Part shown: piece after piece, positions 44,474 through 55,400 of the stretch | How positions within the stretch are numbered: the first letter of the stretch is position 1 | Layout of the letters: each line of letters opens with the position of its first letter | Assembly (NCBI GenBank): GCA_963930655.1 | Contig: OZ005613.1 | Coordinates: 7,758,501-7,822,500 of the forward strand | Origin: Myrica gale | Lineage: Eukaryota; Streptophyta; Magnoliopsida; Fagales; Myricaceae | DNA: 64,000 bases | Direction of reading: 5' to 3' | The notes under the pieces: generated by a model | Databases searched by the model: none | Told to the model about the DNA's origin: nothing | Seen by the model: the letters and a program-made list of their open reading frames with translations, nothing else | Translations under genes and position numbers: made by a program

Positions 44474-46228
44474 ATGGCAAGTTTCATCCCCATATCTCAA
44501 TCCAAGAAACTTTCTCTTTTTCTCAATTTATCCTTCCTTTTCCTCTTCTCTGTCTTTCTCAAAACCCATGTCTTCTCCTCCAACTCAAGATTGCTTCACC
44601 TATCTACTGAACCTTTGACAACTAAAGTCTCCCATCCGCGATACCTGGGCGATATCAGCACAAATGGTTGCACCAGCCTCCACAAGTACGATGACAATAA
44701 GTACAAGTGCTTGTATGTCAAAACCCATGTTAGCTGCAGGCCAAAAGGGTACATAGACTATCTTCAAATTTTTTATTGCAATTTTGGCCAATTTCCTCTC
44801 CTGGGTAATGCTGCGATTTTGCTATGGCTTCTAGTTTTGTTCTATCTGTTGGGAAATACAGCTGCAAACTACTTCTGTCCTTCTTTAGAAAGCTTGTCCA
44901 AGATTTTGAAGCTTTCTCCTACCATAGCAGGAGTCACCCTGCTTTCACTAGGAAATGGTGCTCCGGATGTCTTTGCTTCTATTGTATCTTTTACAAGATC
45001 TGGAAATGGTGGTATCGGCTTAAACAGCGTCTTGGGTGGTGCCTTCTTCGTTTCTAGTATTGTCGTCGGAATTATAAGTATCCTAATTAGCCCTCACCAG
45101 ATTTCAGTTGATAAGCCTAGCTTTATCAGAGATATCCTGTTTCTTCTTTTCTCTCTTTGCTCCTTTCTCTCGATTATAGCAATTGGGAAAATCTCCTTGT
45201 GGGCCGCAGTTTGTTTCACTTCTGTTTACTTGATTTATGTTTGTGTTGTCTCGGCCATGCATTTCTTCGGGAGAGATGAACAGATTGTGCACAGACAACA
45301 AGCTGACACAGACGAGACCGCTATACCACTACTTGGGTATGTAGATGATGAAAAACCAATCCCTGTGGAGAAAACCGGTCTTGAAGAACAGGAACAAATA
45401 CCAAACTTTTTGAATCTCAATTCAGCAACTTGTTACTATTTTGGACTAATTTTCCATGTTTTGGAGCTCCCTCTTTTCTTGCCAAGAAGACTGACTATAC
45501 CTGTGGTTAGTGAGGAGAGATGGTCCCAGCCTTATGCAGTAATTTCAGTTACTTTGGCACCAGTTCTCTTGGCAGCACTTTCCAACACCCAGAGGGAAAA
45601 CGTGGATTTAAGGAGCAGCCTGGTGACCTACATGACAGCAGGGTTGATTGGGATGGTTTTCGGGAACCTTGCCTATGTGACCACCAAGAAGTCTACCCCA
45701 CCAAAGAGGAGCTTGTTCCCTTGGCTCGCCGGCGGATTTTTGATGAGTGTCACGTGGACATATATTATTGCAGAGGAATTAGTGTCTCTATTGATTTCTC
45801 TTGGACATATAATTGGGATAAGCCCTTCAGTTCTTGGGTTAACAGTTCTTGCTTGGGGCAATTCACTTGGAGATTTGATAGCCAACATTGCTATGGCAAC
45901 GAACGGCGGGACAGATGGGGCACAGATTGCAATAACAGGATGCTATGCCGGACCTTTGTTCAATATATTGATGGGTTTAGGCTTGCCACTTGTTTTGTCA
46001 TCTTGGTCTGAGTATCCATCATCTTTTGAGGTTCCTCGAGACACTTCCCTCTATGAAACTCTGGGGTTTCTGATTGGAGGTTTGCTTTGGGCTCTTGTGA
46101 TATTGCCCAAAAAGAAAATGAAGCTGGATAGGTTTCTTGGAGGTGGACTTCTAGCCATCTACTTCTGCTTTCTATTCCTAAGGCTCCAGGGCTCTTGGTC
46201 TGCTGCAATTTCAAGTCTGAAAAAGTAA
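44474..46228 (+). CDS. Cation/calcium exchanger (CCX family), intact, intronless
   Basis: The 584-residue protein belongs to the plant CCX group (formerly CAX7-11) of the Ca2+/cation antiporter superfamily. These are membrane exchangers of organelle or plasma membranes moving Na+, K+, Mn2+ or Ca2+ against other cations. Residues 12-35 form a signal-anchor-like segment. A Cys-containing luminal stretch follows (CTSLHKY…CLYVK…C). The first Na_Ca_ex half (about 108-265) carries the alpha-1 motif GNGAPD at 160-165. An acidic loop (about 266-320) follows. The second half (about 325-575) carries alpha-2 GNSLGD at 462-467. About 11-13 membrane segments can be seen. Length and single-exon structure fit the family. 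The start MASFIP is chosen because it gives the full N-terminal hydrophobic segment. It faces a broken paralogue at 50126-57177. The exact transported ion cannot be told from sequence. Confidence 0.95.
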   Translation: MASFIPISQSKKLSLFLNLSFLFLFSVFLKTHVFSSNSRLLHLSTEPLTTKVSHPRYLGDISTNGCTSLHKYDDNKYKCLYVKTHVSCRPKGYIDYLQIFYCNFGQFPLLGNAAILLWLLVLFYLLGNTAANYFCPSLESLSKILKLSPTIAGVTLLSLGNGAPDVFASIVSFTRSGNGGIGLNSVLGGAFFVSSIVVGIISILISPHQISVDKPSFIRDILFLLFSLCSFLSIIAIGKISLWAAVCFTSVYLIYVCVVSAMHFFGRDEQIVHRQQADTDETAIPLLGYVDDEKPIPVEKTGLEEQEQIPNFLNLNSATCYYFGLIFHVLELPLFLPRRLTIPVVSEERWSQPYAVISVTLAPVLLAALSNTQRENVDLRSSLVTYMTAGLIGMVFGNLAYVTTKKSTPPKRSLFPWLAGGFLMSVTWTYIIAEELVSLLISLGHIIGISPSVLGLTVLAWGNSLGDLIANIAMATNGGTDGAQIAITGCYAGPLFNILMGLGLPLVLSSWSEYPSSFEVPRDTSLYETLGFLIGGLLWALVILPKKKMKLDRFLGGGLLAIYFCFLFLRLQGSWSAAISSLKK

Positions 46229-46504
46229 ACTCATTTCTGTGTGGTACCCTGTGTATGGTCTGTAATTCATACTTTAAGCACCAATACGGTAACTCTTGTC
46301 CCCTTCAAGAGGTGGGCCTTTTTTTCTATAATGCAACTTTAATAATATTTATAAATTGTGTCTCATATAATTAGATTGCCTGGTAGTTCACCGCTGTAAA
46401 ATCAATATAGCCTGAAGCTTGTTGATTTAGTTCCTTGTTTTGTAGGGTATAATGCGTACCAAGTTAACCTTACCTTTTTGGGATGCACAGCTTAACAACT
46501 CACT
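46229..46504 (+). other. 3' flank of CCX gene
   Basis: Contains the stop-proximal 3' UTR with T-rich and 'aataatatttataaattg' stretches typical of plant polyadenylation regions near 46330-46360. No exact poly(A) site can be fixed. Confidence 0.5.
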
Positions 46505-46760
46505 TAATTGATCACTCGGATAGTTCAAGTGGCAATGTGAGGCTCTTAAGAGTGTGCGTTAGAGGCACATTTAAGAGTTTAAACTATCACTTACGTAAAA
46601 AACTCATGATTTAAATGGAGGGGTGGTCAATGCTTCGGTTAGTCCCTCCGGAGTTTATCGTGATATTGAACCCAACTCGTATGCATACTGGTTTAGATCT
46701 GTCCGAATCTGATGCGTGTAAATGAGTGTTCGAATTTCCCTTATTACCGCACAAAAACTC
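46505..46760 (+). repeat. Possible tRNA-derived SINE or similar repeat
   Basis: 'TAGTTCAAGTGGCAATG' near 46525 resembles a Pol III A box. 'GAGTTTAAACTATC' 40 bases further resembles a worn B box. The following 'gttagtccctccggagttta…' and 'gtgttcgaatttccc' look like a repeat body. No poly(A) tail or target duplication was found, so this is tentative. Confidence 0.3.
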
Positions 46761-49049
46761 AACTAATTAACATAGGAAAAGGTATTCTTTGTATGCTCTG
46801 ATTTTTATCCTTTTTACAATGTTTACCCTAACTTCAATTTCATGAAAACAATACTTATATGAATGGTACTGTCATGCCATGACCTTATCCGATCCTAACT
46901 CGTCATCTTACCCGTTATCTCCTTCTTCTTTTTTTCTCTTGATCTTGTGACTAGTTTCATTCTTTGCCGTCTCCTTGTTGCGAAAAAAAAACATACTAAT
47001 ATATAGCTAAGAACGAAACAATAATACAAAGACATGAATTGAAATGCAATACTGACTTATCCAAAAAAAAATGTAATTATTAAATTGAGGGTCCGTTTGT
47101 TTGCTTGTAGAATAAATTTTATAATTTATTTTACTAAACAAGTATTTAACAATTACTTAAAAATGATGTCAAAGTAAAATGTTTCTAAAAGTAAACTTTG
47201 TAAGAACTGTTTTATTATTTTTTAGAAAACAAACTAAATTCAAAATTCTTACAAATAATTCATTTTTTTTTTTTAACATCATCGCACGCCCCATATTTGT
47301 GTGCATCAATAAGCCCCCATCAAGTGTGAAAATATTTTTTCCTCCCCATATGTTTTAAAAATAATCAATGCTAACCTTCCGTTTGATTTGTCCATTAAAA
47401 CACATTAAAATAACTAAAATGTTCTTCCAAGATTAAATTATTAAAAAAAGAAATAAAAAATATATATATATATATAAATAAAATGACCAAAATATTCCTC
47501 CAAAATAAAAATTTTAGTTACATACACCATTAAACCATATTATTGAATGGTGTATGTTCTATATTATTTGGGACTACTAGATTGGTATAAGCTTGAAAAA
47601 TGTTCATATTTGAATATATATATATATATATTTCCCTTGGAAGCCTTCCGAATTTTAGAGGGAAAGAGCTTTCATCAAATCCCCCGGGCGCTAAAAGGTA
47701 CCTACGTGAACGGATCTATGAATTTCATAGATGGGTAGGTAGCTTGATCCTTGATATATACGTCCGATCCCCGTCATTCGAAAACGAAGACAAAGGTCTC
47801 CTCACTTAATTGAGGAACAGACACGTACAATAATGTGAACGGCCCCCACAACTGGCGAACATCCTGACATCCCTCTTTTGACCTTTTCTGCAGGTTACTT
47901 GTTCTTGTCCGTAACTGATTCTGATTGGAGAGAATACATAATAGTATCCATTTGGACCACATTCGAAAATCTCTTGCGGCCCATTTTCATGAAATTAATT
48001 TTCGATCAGTAAGTGAAAAAGAAAAAAACAAAAAGGCAACTGATTTTCTAAAACCATATTGTTAGGTGTTTTCAAAAACAGCCTAGCTTAATCAATGCTA
48101 CCTACATTCTTCTCGATCGAAGGTTTTCTTTCCTTGTTAGGACATGAATCCTAACAATAGGCTATATGCTATATCTCTTTTTTACAATTACATTTTCTCA
48201 TACCTAAATTATTAATAACATTGGTCATAACAACTCACATATTCATTAATTTTAAGAAGGTTTTAAATACTGCACATGTTTTAAAGGGCTAATTAGACCC
48301 TCTGTAGTTACGAGCCAACGAGCTAAGGACTTCAGTCACTTAACTACCTTACATACCCAAATTCAAACATGCAGCAAGTGACCCGTAATGATTAAAAAAT
48401 CCACAAATGGCAAGCATGTTGATAGAATCAGCGGGAAAGGTAAACCGACGGTGGAAAGGGAAGACATAAACAATGGCCCGCTTTGAGTTCCAAAAATCAA
48501 CAAATGGAGGAAACTCAGATTTGAGATAGCAATTGGCCTAGTCTTTGGTAGATAATACTGTACCCGCTTTGAGTTCCAAAAGTTCACACCCTGCTTTTTA
48601 CCATTCATAGAGAATTTACGACTCTTTCCCTCTTTCCCTGTCCTTTGCTTGCGTTTTCCTCAATTCTATTACCACGTCGCTGTGATGGACCCCTTCCCTT
48701 TCCTCTATAGTTTTTTTTTTCTAAATAAACGATTCCAATAAAACACAAGCAGACAATTATGAAGAAAATCATGAATTGTCGCTTGAAATGATAGTTACAG
48801 GAATACAAGATATGAGAATGTTATCCTCAAAATGTTCAAAAGAAACCCACTGAGCAGCGAGATGAGCAAAGTTATTCGCTGCTCTTTTTACATGTTTAAA
48901 TTCCCACAAGTCTCTAGAATCAACTAGTCTACTCGACTTTCCTCTATAGTTAAAATCGAGTCGGACCTTTCCGATTCCAACCGTACGTAGTTACCTTGAT
49001 CAACTATGTCAACAGGAGGTCACTGATTACGAAGACAGGCCCTTGCTAC
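46761..49049 (+). other. Intergenic region between the CCX pair, no gene
   Basis: AT-rich. 47290-47540 looks like half of a fold-back MITE of the 34238 type ('ccccatatgttttaaaaataatcaatgc'), with an (AT)n at 47459-47477. Another (AT)n lies at 47617-47632. 48480-48600 holds a short direct repeat ('ccgctttgagttccaaaa', about 80 bases apart). ORFs at 47547-47809 and 48363-48808 have no recognisable domain. Confidence 0.55.
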
Positions 49050-49407
49050 TAGGGGTGGGCAATCCGGGTTCGGGTTCGAAAATTTTAACCCGAACCCGAA
49101 AATTCGGGTTTTCTCATATATAAACCCGAATCCGAACCCGACCCCGCCTAAACCTGCCCCGATCGGGTCGAAAACGGGTCGGTCCGGTTTGGATCGTCGG
49201 GTCACAGGTTTTTGACCACCCAAGCCTCAGCTGAGGGTATTATATTTTCGGGTTCAGGTAATAGGTCGGGCTTGTTACTATACTCGAACCCGAAAATCGG
49301 TTTTTCTTTACATACAAATCCGAACCCGCCTAAACCCGCCCCGATCGGGTCGGACATGGGTTGGGCCAGTTCGGGTAGTCGGGTCACGGGTTTTTTGCCC
49401 ACCCCTA
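49050..49407 (+). mobile_element. hAT-type MITE, 358 bp
   Basis: Ends TAGGGGTGGGCA and TGCCCACCCCTA, a classic plant hAT terminal repeat. It is flanked by a perfect 8-bp duplication CTTGCTAC (49042-49049 and 49408-49415). The interior is made of inverted 'cgggttcggg'/'cccgaaccc' repeats. A worn 'ttttgaccaccc' in the middle suggests two related units joined. ORFs over it on both strands are by-products of the repeats. Confidence 0.93.
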
Positions 49408-49415
49408 CTTGCTAC

Positions 49416-50125
49416 TTCTCTTATTTTGTACCCATATGTGATATCCCTTCTACGGTTTAATTACTAGGCTTGAAATGGTTCCACCAAAAAAAGCAACACG
49501 TTTCATTAACAAAGTAGTTTACTAGGGCCGGCAGCAATTAATTTCAGAACAAACAATATTAATAGACGATTTCCTGTAATTTGCTGACTGAATTACATTG
49601 TGCAATTTAGAGAAAGATAGACACAACATGTGAACCTCATTGATGACTCATATTATTCGAAATTTTATATGGACAATATTAATGGTGTAGTATTCACTTA
49701 TTGTGTTTATCATGTTTCTCCGAATTGCACGGTACAATTCGAACATAAAATTGCAGAGGCTTTTGATCCGACAAACAGATATAGACGGCATTAAATAGTG
49801 TAAGATATACTTGTTACTTTTATCTCTCTCTAAATTTTACCATATAATTCGGATAGGAAATTGCAAAAGATTTTAATTCGATCAATATATACATTTATCG
49901 GAACTGTTCTGTCTGGACACTTTAGTTTCCAGACATTGAATGCCAATCAATATTTAGGAGAGAAAACACGTATATTCCACCTATTGCTGCTAGTACAAAT
50001 AACGTAATTAAAACCTAAAATCAAGACAGACGATATTCCTTATGCAAACTAGTCCTCTAAAGGGAGCTCTGAAGTTTTTAGTCACATCAGAGTCTCTATT
50101 TACATTTACTTAGGTTTCTAACTTT
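49416..50125 (+). other. Spacer downstream of the CCX pseudogene
   Basis: AT-rich, no gene. 49690-49900 contains two worn copies of a segment with 'ttgcacggtacaattcg'/'ttaccatataattcgg', an old duplication of about 115 bases. Confidence 0.5.
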
Positions 50126-50369
50126 CTAGATATTCATATGAAGAAACTGAAGAGGCTCAGATGTTTGAATCAACCTTGACAACAAAGAAACTATGTATAT
50201 AGCTAGAAGTCCTCCTCCCAAGTTCGCATCAACCCTCATCCCTCTCCTTGGCAGAACCACGAGTGCCCAAAGCAAGCCACACGCCAAAAACGCCACTGTC
50301 TCCAACAGGTACGGGTCTTTGGTTATCTCAACACATGAAGGGTATTTTGCCCAAGTAGAGCCAACAAGG

Positions 50370-50991
50370 TGATGCAGGGGGATCCGAGTCAGACGACGCA
50401 GAGCTGTCAGATTGCTCATTGATGACGCTGAATTATCTGGAGCGGGCAGATCAGCGCAAGGATGACAAGAAATTGTGATCTAGCCTAATTGGGGCGGTTT
50501 CCGTGCACGTGTCGTTTTTTTGCCCATGACTTTAGCTAACAAGTGTTCAATTCGTGCCCGTGACCCCAATTCGGAAAGTATGTGAGCCACGTACGTCATG
50601 GCCACCCATCTACGCTCAGTGCACCTTGTTTCGAGCCCTAAATCTGTTGTTTTCCTTTTCGAATCCTATTTTTAGTTAATTTTTGCTATTTATCGATTAG
50701 GAAGTAATTCTGAACCCGATTTGGGCCAGATTTTGGCAGTCTTTTGATTTCTTTCTGTATTCATTTTGGTAAGACTTTTAGGGTTTTGCTATTTTTGGTA
50801 AAATCCTATTAAGGGTCGATTTTCAGCTATTTTAACCCGGCTTGTGGGTTGTTATTGATCATTCCCGAATATTGAGAATTTTATTGAATTCCAGAGTGTT
50901 CTCTAAATTTTGGGTCGAATTCTCCATTTTTTCCCATGCAAATTACTTATTGCACTAGCCTGCAGAATAATCTCTATTTTGTTTGGCGTCA
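50370..50991 (+). mobile_element. Solo LTR in CCX pseudogene (622 bp)
   Basis: Starts TGATGCAGG and ends GGCGTCA, with a perfect 5-bp duplication CAAGG at 50365-50369 and 50992-50996. Removing it and one CAAGG rejoins the CCX reading ('GLGICL' to 'VGSTWAKYPS'). It has no ORF. The orientation is uncertain because both strands begin TG and end CA; the plus strand is preferred from the T-rich 5'-to-3' layout. Confidence 0.9.
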
Positions 50992-52187
50992 CAAGGCAAA
51001 TTCCCAAACCAAAGAGAATGCTAAAGATGGGGCCAGCATAACAACCTGATACAGCTACTTGAGTTCCCTCAGCTCCACCATTCAAAGCCATCGTTAAATT
51101 TGTAATCAGATCCCCAAGTGAGTTGCCCCAAGCAAGGACTGTCAAACCCAGTAGAGAAGGATTTATTCCTCACAGATAGCCAAGGGAGACTAGCAGACCC
51201 ACTAATTCCTGAGCAGTCATATAACTCCAAGTTACACTCATTAAAAACCCTCCGGCAAGCCAAGGAAATACGTATATCTTTGGTGGGCTTGAGTTCTCAG
51301 TCGTCAAGAATGCAACAACTCCAAAAGCAATCCTGAACAGCATCCCAATACCGTAGACCACGAGGCTTGTGTTAAATGATTTATTTCCATCGGGAGGGAT
51401 CAGAAGAGCTGACAACAGTAATGGTGCTAACGTCACTGAAGCAATTGCATATGGCTTAGACCATCTCTTTTCACAAACAACAGGAATTGTCAATCTTCTC
51501 GGTAAGAGAAGAGGCATCTCAAGGACTCGCAGAAATGTCCCACAAAAGCCAGATGAAGAAAAGCAGTTTTTAATGACTTCTACGTGAGAACAAATTTCTA
51601 CAGATACTTCCACTGAAGTATTTAGCTCCCCCTTCACCATGTCAGTCAAAAGAGGCATACTCAAGTCACTGCCATCGCTTGAGTTAACATAATCGCCATC
51701 TCTTTCATCGTCTTCTCCCCCGTTCTTCCACTGGATGTGCGAGGTGCAAACAAGTATCACATAAACAATATACATGGAAGAAAACCCAATAGCACCCCAC
51801 AGATTAATTTCGCCGTGTAGCAGTATCACAATCAAGTATACAAGGACCAAAAGGAAAAAAGAAACATCTCTTATAAAGGCAGACTTGTCTACTTTAAACT
51901 CTCTTCTGCGCCTTGAAATGCTGATGATTCCAACCACAACACATGTCACAAAGGAAGCACCCCCTAGTACTGTATTAATGCCAATGTCACTTGTCTCATT
52001 CCCCATAAAGGAGACGATGCTTGAAAATATATCAGGCGCTCCATTGCCAAGAGAAAGCAGAGTAACCCCAGCTATTGTAGGGGACAATTTTAGTACCCTT
52101 GATAGGTTTTCAAGCGAAGAACAGAAGTATTCGGAAGCTGTGTTTCCAAACAGATAAAACAGAACTAGAAGCCAAAGGAAAAGAAGA

Positions 52188-53426
52188 CCCCGTCCCGAAA
52201 AAGGTGTAAGTGAGTAATTCGAATTTTAAATGAAAAGATGGTATCTATATTTGAATCGTAATTTTTAATTTAAAGGTACTGATATGAAGATGTTATCTAT
52301 ATTTGACTTTAAAGGTTTGAATAGAGATTTTATCTTGGATTTGAATTTAAATGTTAAGATGTGTATAAAGATTATTCTTAGATTTCAATTTGAAAGATAC
52401 GGATAAGGATCTTATATTTGAATTTAAAAGTGATGGATAGAGATATGTTTAAATTTTAAAAGTTGGAGATCGTGGTTTATAAATGGTGGCGGAGAATGTT
52501 TATTAGAGACCAAAATTTGGATTGAGGTTGTGCTACTAGTTTCCGAGAGATTGTTCGGCAATTATTGGAGAAGCTTTAAGGATTGGTTAAGCGTTCGAGG
52601 TAAGTGGTTCTTCAATGAGATTTTGAACGTGCACTGTATTTTATATGGTTTTGATGTATTATTTGGGGAACATAATAAATTTTGCGTAAAATGAGATTGT
52701 TGAGATTTTCGTGAAATTGAATTGAAATATTTATAACTTTTGTTAGTGAGCATACTGTGAAAATTGTCCTTACGATGGAGATATATCTTTGTGGTCTGTG
52801 TGGCCAATTTGATATCCCTCGTGGTATTTGGAGGTCTTTGTGGCATGGAGGTCTGTGTGACCATTGATGATTTTCCTATATTGCGCGGCCTTGGATATTT
52901 TGTTACAAACTTGTATTTTGGATTCGGTATGACTCATGTTGTTTTTTTTTGGTTATTGTGATAAAATTGTCTTTTCTCCAACCCCCATTGACTTACTACT
53001 TACTGAGCTAGTCGTAGCTCACCTTTTAGTCTCATATTTTTCAGAGTTGACAGAATTAGAGAAGTTCGAGTGCGTGTGATAAAATTACTTACTACTTACT
53101 GAGCTACTTACTTACTAATTATTGTGATAAAATTGTATTTCGAAGGCTTGTTTTGCAAGAGTACTCTTGCAGATTAATGTTGCGGAATTTGATATTGTAC
53201 TATTTTGGGAGATCTTCATTGATATTGGAAATATCGGATATGTTAATGTAAATTTTAGTGCTCGGATTGATATTTTTAGGTCTTTTTACGGTTTATGAAT
53301 ATTTTGCTGAGGTTGTACAAAATTAGTTTAGAAATATTGGGGCCTAGATAAAAGATTATCCATGGTGAAAAAACCTTATTTTGTACGAAAATCTTTTCGT
53401 GTGGAGTTTGGGCCCGAGACGTTACA
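52188..53426 (+). repeat. Gypsy 5' LTR
   Basis: About 1.24 kb, collinear with 53847-53916 plus 55768-56883. It contains an internal duplicated 'cttactacttactgagcta' stretch (about 52990 and 53090) not seen in the 3' LTR. Confidence 0.88.
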
Positions 53427-53846
53427 GATGGTATCGGAGCATAGGTTCGTGATTCTGTAGACTCTTAGGAAGATTTGATGAAGTCCGACCATATGTTGTA
53501 ATATGTGGTAACTCTATTGGTTTTCATAAGGATTTCGATTGAAGTGTGATTATAGTTTTAAATTTGAAAGCGATTTAAGTCTTGATCATTCTATTAAGGA
53601 TACGAGTTAAAGTTGTTGGCTTGATTCGAGGATATTGATGTTGATCTTAGTTTAGGCTTGAATATTGTATGAGTTTGAGTTTTAGGCTTGAATTGTGTTA
53701 ATGAAAAAAAAATTAATTATGAAGTGATTTTGTATGATCAGAGTGCCGAAGCATGAATGATTTTTGATTTAGTTTGTTGATAGATTTATTCTTTGTGGAA
53801 GGTGCCACAAATTTCGGGTACGAAATTTCTTTAAAGGAGGGAAGAT
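53427..53846 (+). other. Residual gypsy interior (~420 bp)
   Basis: Begins with the PBS TGGTATCGGAGC (53429-53440) and ends with the polypurine tract. There is no gag, protease, RT or integrase, only the last codons of the polyprotein before the purine tract. Confidence 0.8.
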
Positions 53847-54179
53847 TGTAATACCCCGTCCCGAAAAAGGTGTAAGTGAGTAATTCGAATTTTAAATGAA
53901 GAGATAGGGTATAATCCTATGTGTTAGCCCAAGGTTGTTTTACAAACAATTCATAAATGATTTTGATGATAACAAAATATTCTTAGTTTCAAAGACTTTT
54001 AGATTTTACATTGTCAATCCACAATTTCCAAGTTATATTTCAAAGGATTGAGGGTATCTCTCTTAAATATATATAAAGTGCACTTGAACACCATTACACA
54101 AGTTGATAAGATCAATTTTTCATATTGTCGGTGTTCAAAGAAGTTTTGGAATGGATTGAACACTTTGAAGTTGCTAAAA

Positions 54180-54605
54180 AACTCTCTAGCACTTATAAGT
54201 GTCGACACATTGAGTGATGGTGTCGACACATTGCACTTACACTCGAAAGTTTTTATTTTCCGGAACTCAAAGTGATTTTTTGACTAAGTGTTATAAGTGT
54301 CGACACATTGGACCATAGTGTCGACACATTGAACTACAACCCGAAAGTTTACATTTTTCGGAACTCAAAGTGATTTTTTGTCTAAGTGTTGGAAGTGTCG
54401 ACACATTGGACCATGGTGTCCACACATTGAACTAACACCCAAGAGTTTACATTTTCTAGAATTCAAAGTGATTTTTTGACTAAGTGTTGGAAGTGTCGAC
54501 ACATTGGAGCATAGTGTCGACACATTGAACTAACACCCGAGAGTTTGCATTTCAGGACCAAGTTCAATGTGTCAGCACATACAATCAATGTGTCGACACA
54601 TTGTG
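54180..54605 (+). repeat. ~95-bp tandem units with paired GTGTCGACACATT palindromes
   Basis: About four units contain 'aagtgtcgacacattg…atggtgtcgacacattgaact', then 'cgaaagtttacattttccgg' and 'actcaaagtgattttttg'. Each unit has two copies of the palindrome TGTCGACA about 24 bases apart. One unit has lost the palindrome ('gtgtccacac'). Confidence 0.85.
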
Positions 54606-55209
54606 CGAAATTTCAGATTTCCTGGAGTGACGCCAAATGATTCAAAAAGTCTCCAAATTGTCTCAAATGACCTCCAACGTCACTCTAACATTACAAGAAG
54701 ACCCTTATGACCGTTGAAGACCTAGAAACTATAAAAAGAAGAAGATGGAGAGAGAGAACAGAGATCTCGACCAATATTGCAACATCTAGAGAGAGAAAGT
54801 CCAAAAATCCAAAGATTTCACTTGCTGAATCATTCAAGAACAAAGCTCCATTGTCAAATATTCTTCTCTTGCTCATCATTGAGGACCTAGCTTTCAAAGA
54901 GAGAGATTTCTTGAAGAAGGGACAACACATTTGCAATCACTCCTTGCCCTAACTTCTAGAAAGAGAAAGTGCATTGAAGAGGGAACTCACATCTACCAAA
55001 ATGACTTGTGCTCATATCTTCCAAACTCTAGATTTCCTTTTAGAATCTAATCCTCTTGCACTCTATTGAGCTTTCCATTTGATAATTTGGCTTAGAGAGT
55101 CATTCCACATATTGTGAGATTTCCACTTGCTTATTTGGCTTAGAGAGTCATTTCACATTTTGTGTTTCATTTGCTCATTCGGCTTAGAGAGTCTTCTTTG
55201 TAGCCATTA

Positions 55210-55400
55210 TTTGTAAAGCCTTTGAATGTTGGGAAAACACTTGGTCCTACTTGTGAGAGTAGAAGAAATCCTCTAGGTTGTGAGGATTTGTGAGAGAGTT
55301 AAAATGTAAGCTCTGAAAACACTTGGTCCTACTTGTGAGAGTAGAAGAAATCCTCTAGGTTGTGAGGATTTGTGAGAGTTAAAGCGTGAGCTCACAAAAC
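55210..55400 (+). repeat. ~100-bp direct duplication in the solo LTR
   Basis: 'aaaacacttggtcctacttgtgagagtagaag…ggatttgtgagag' occurs twice in a row (from about 55222 and 55316), nearly identical. Confidence 0.85.

Noticed and set aside
44248-46011. Additional ORFs inside the CCX gene (44304-44618, 44824-45057, 45520-46011 and minus-strand ones)
   Set aside because: Other-frame shadows of the intact exchanger; none has a domain of its own. Only the 10-codon uORF at 44416 was kept, as a regulatory candidate.
49020-49460. Gly/Pro-rich ORFs on both strands
   Set aside because: By-products of inverted cgggttcggg repeats in the hAT MITE.
54691-54952. 81-residue ORFs on both strands in the solo LTR
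   Set aside because: No domain, inside a non-coding LTR; both strands open over the same span by chance.
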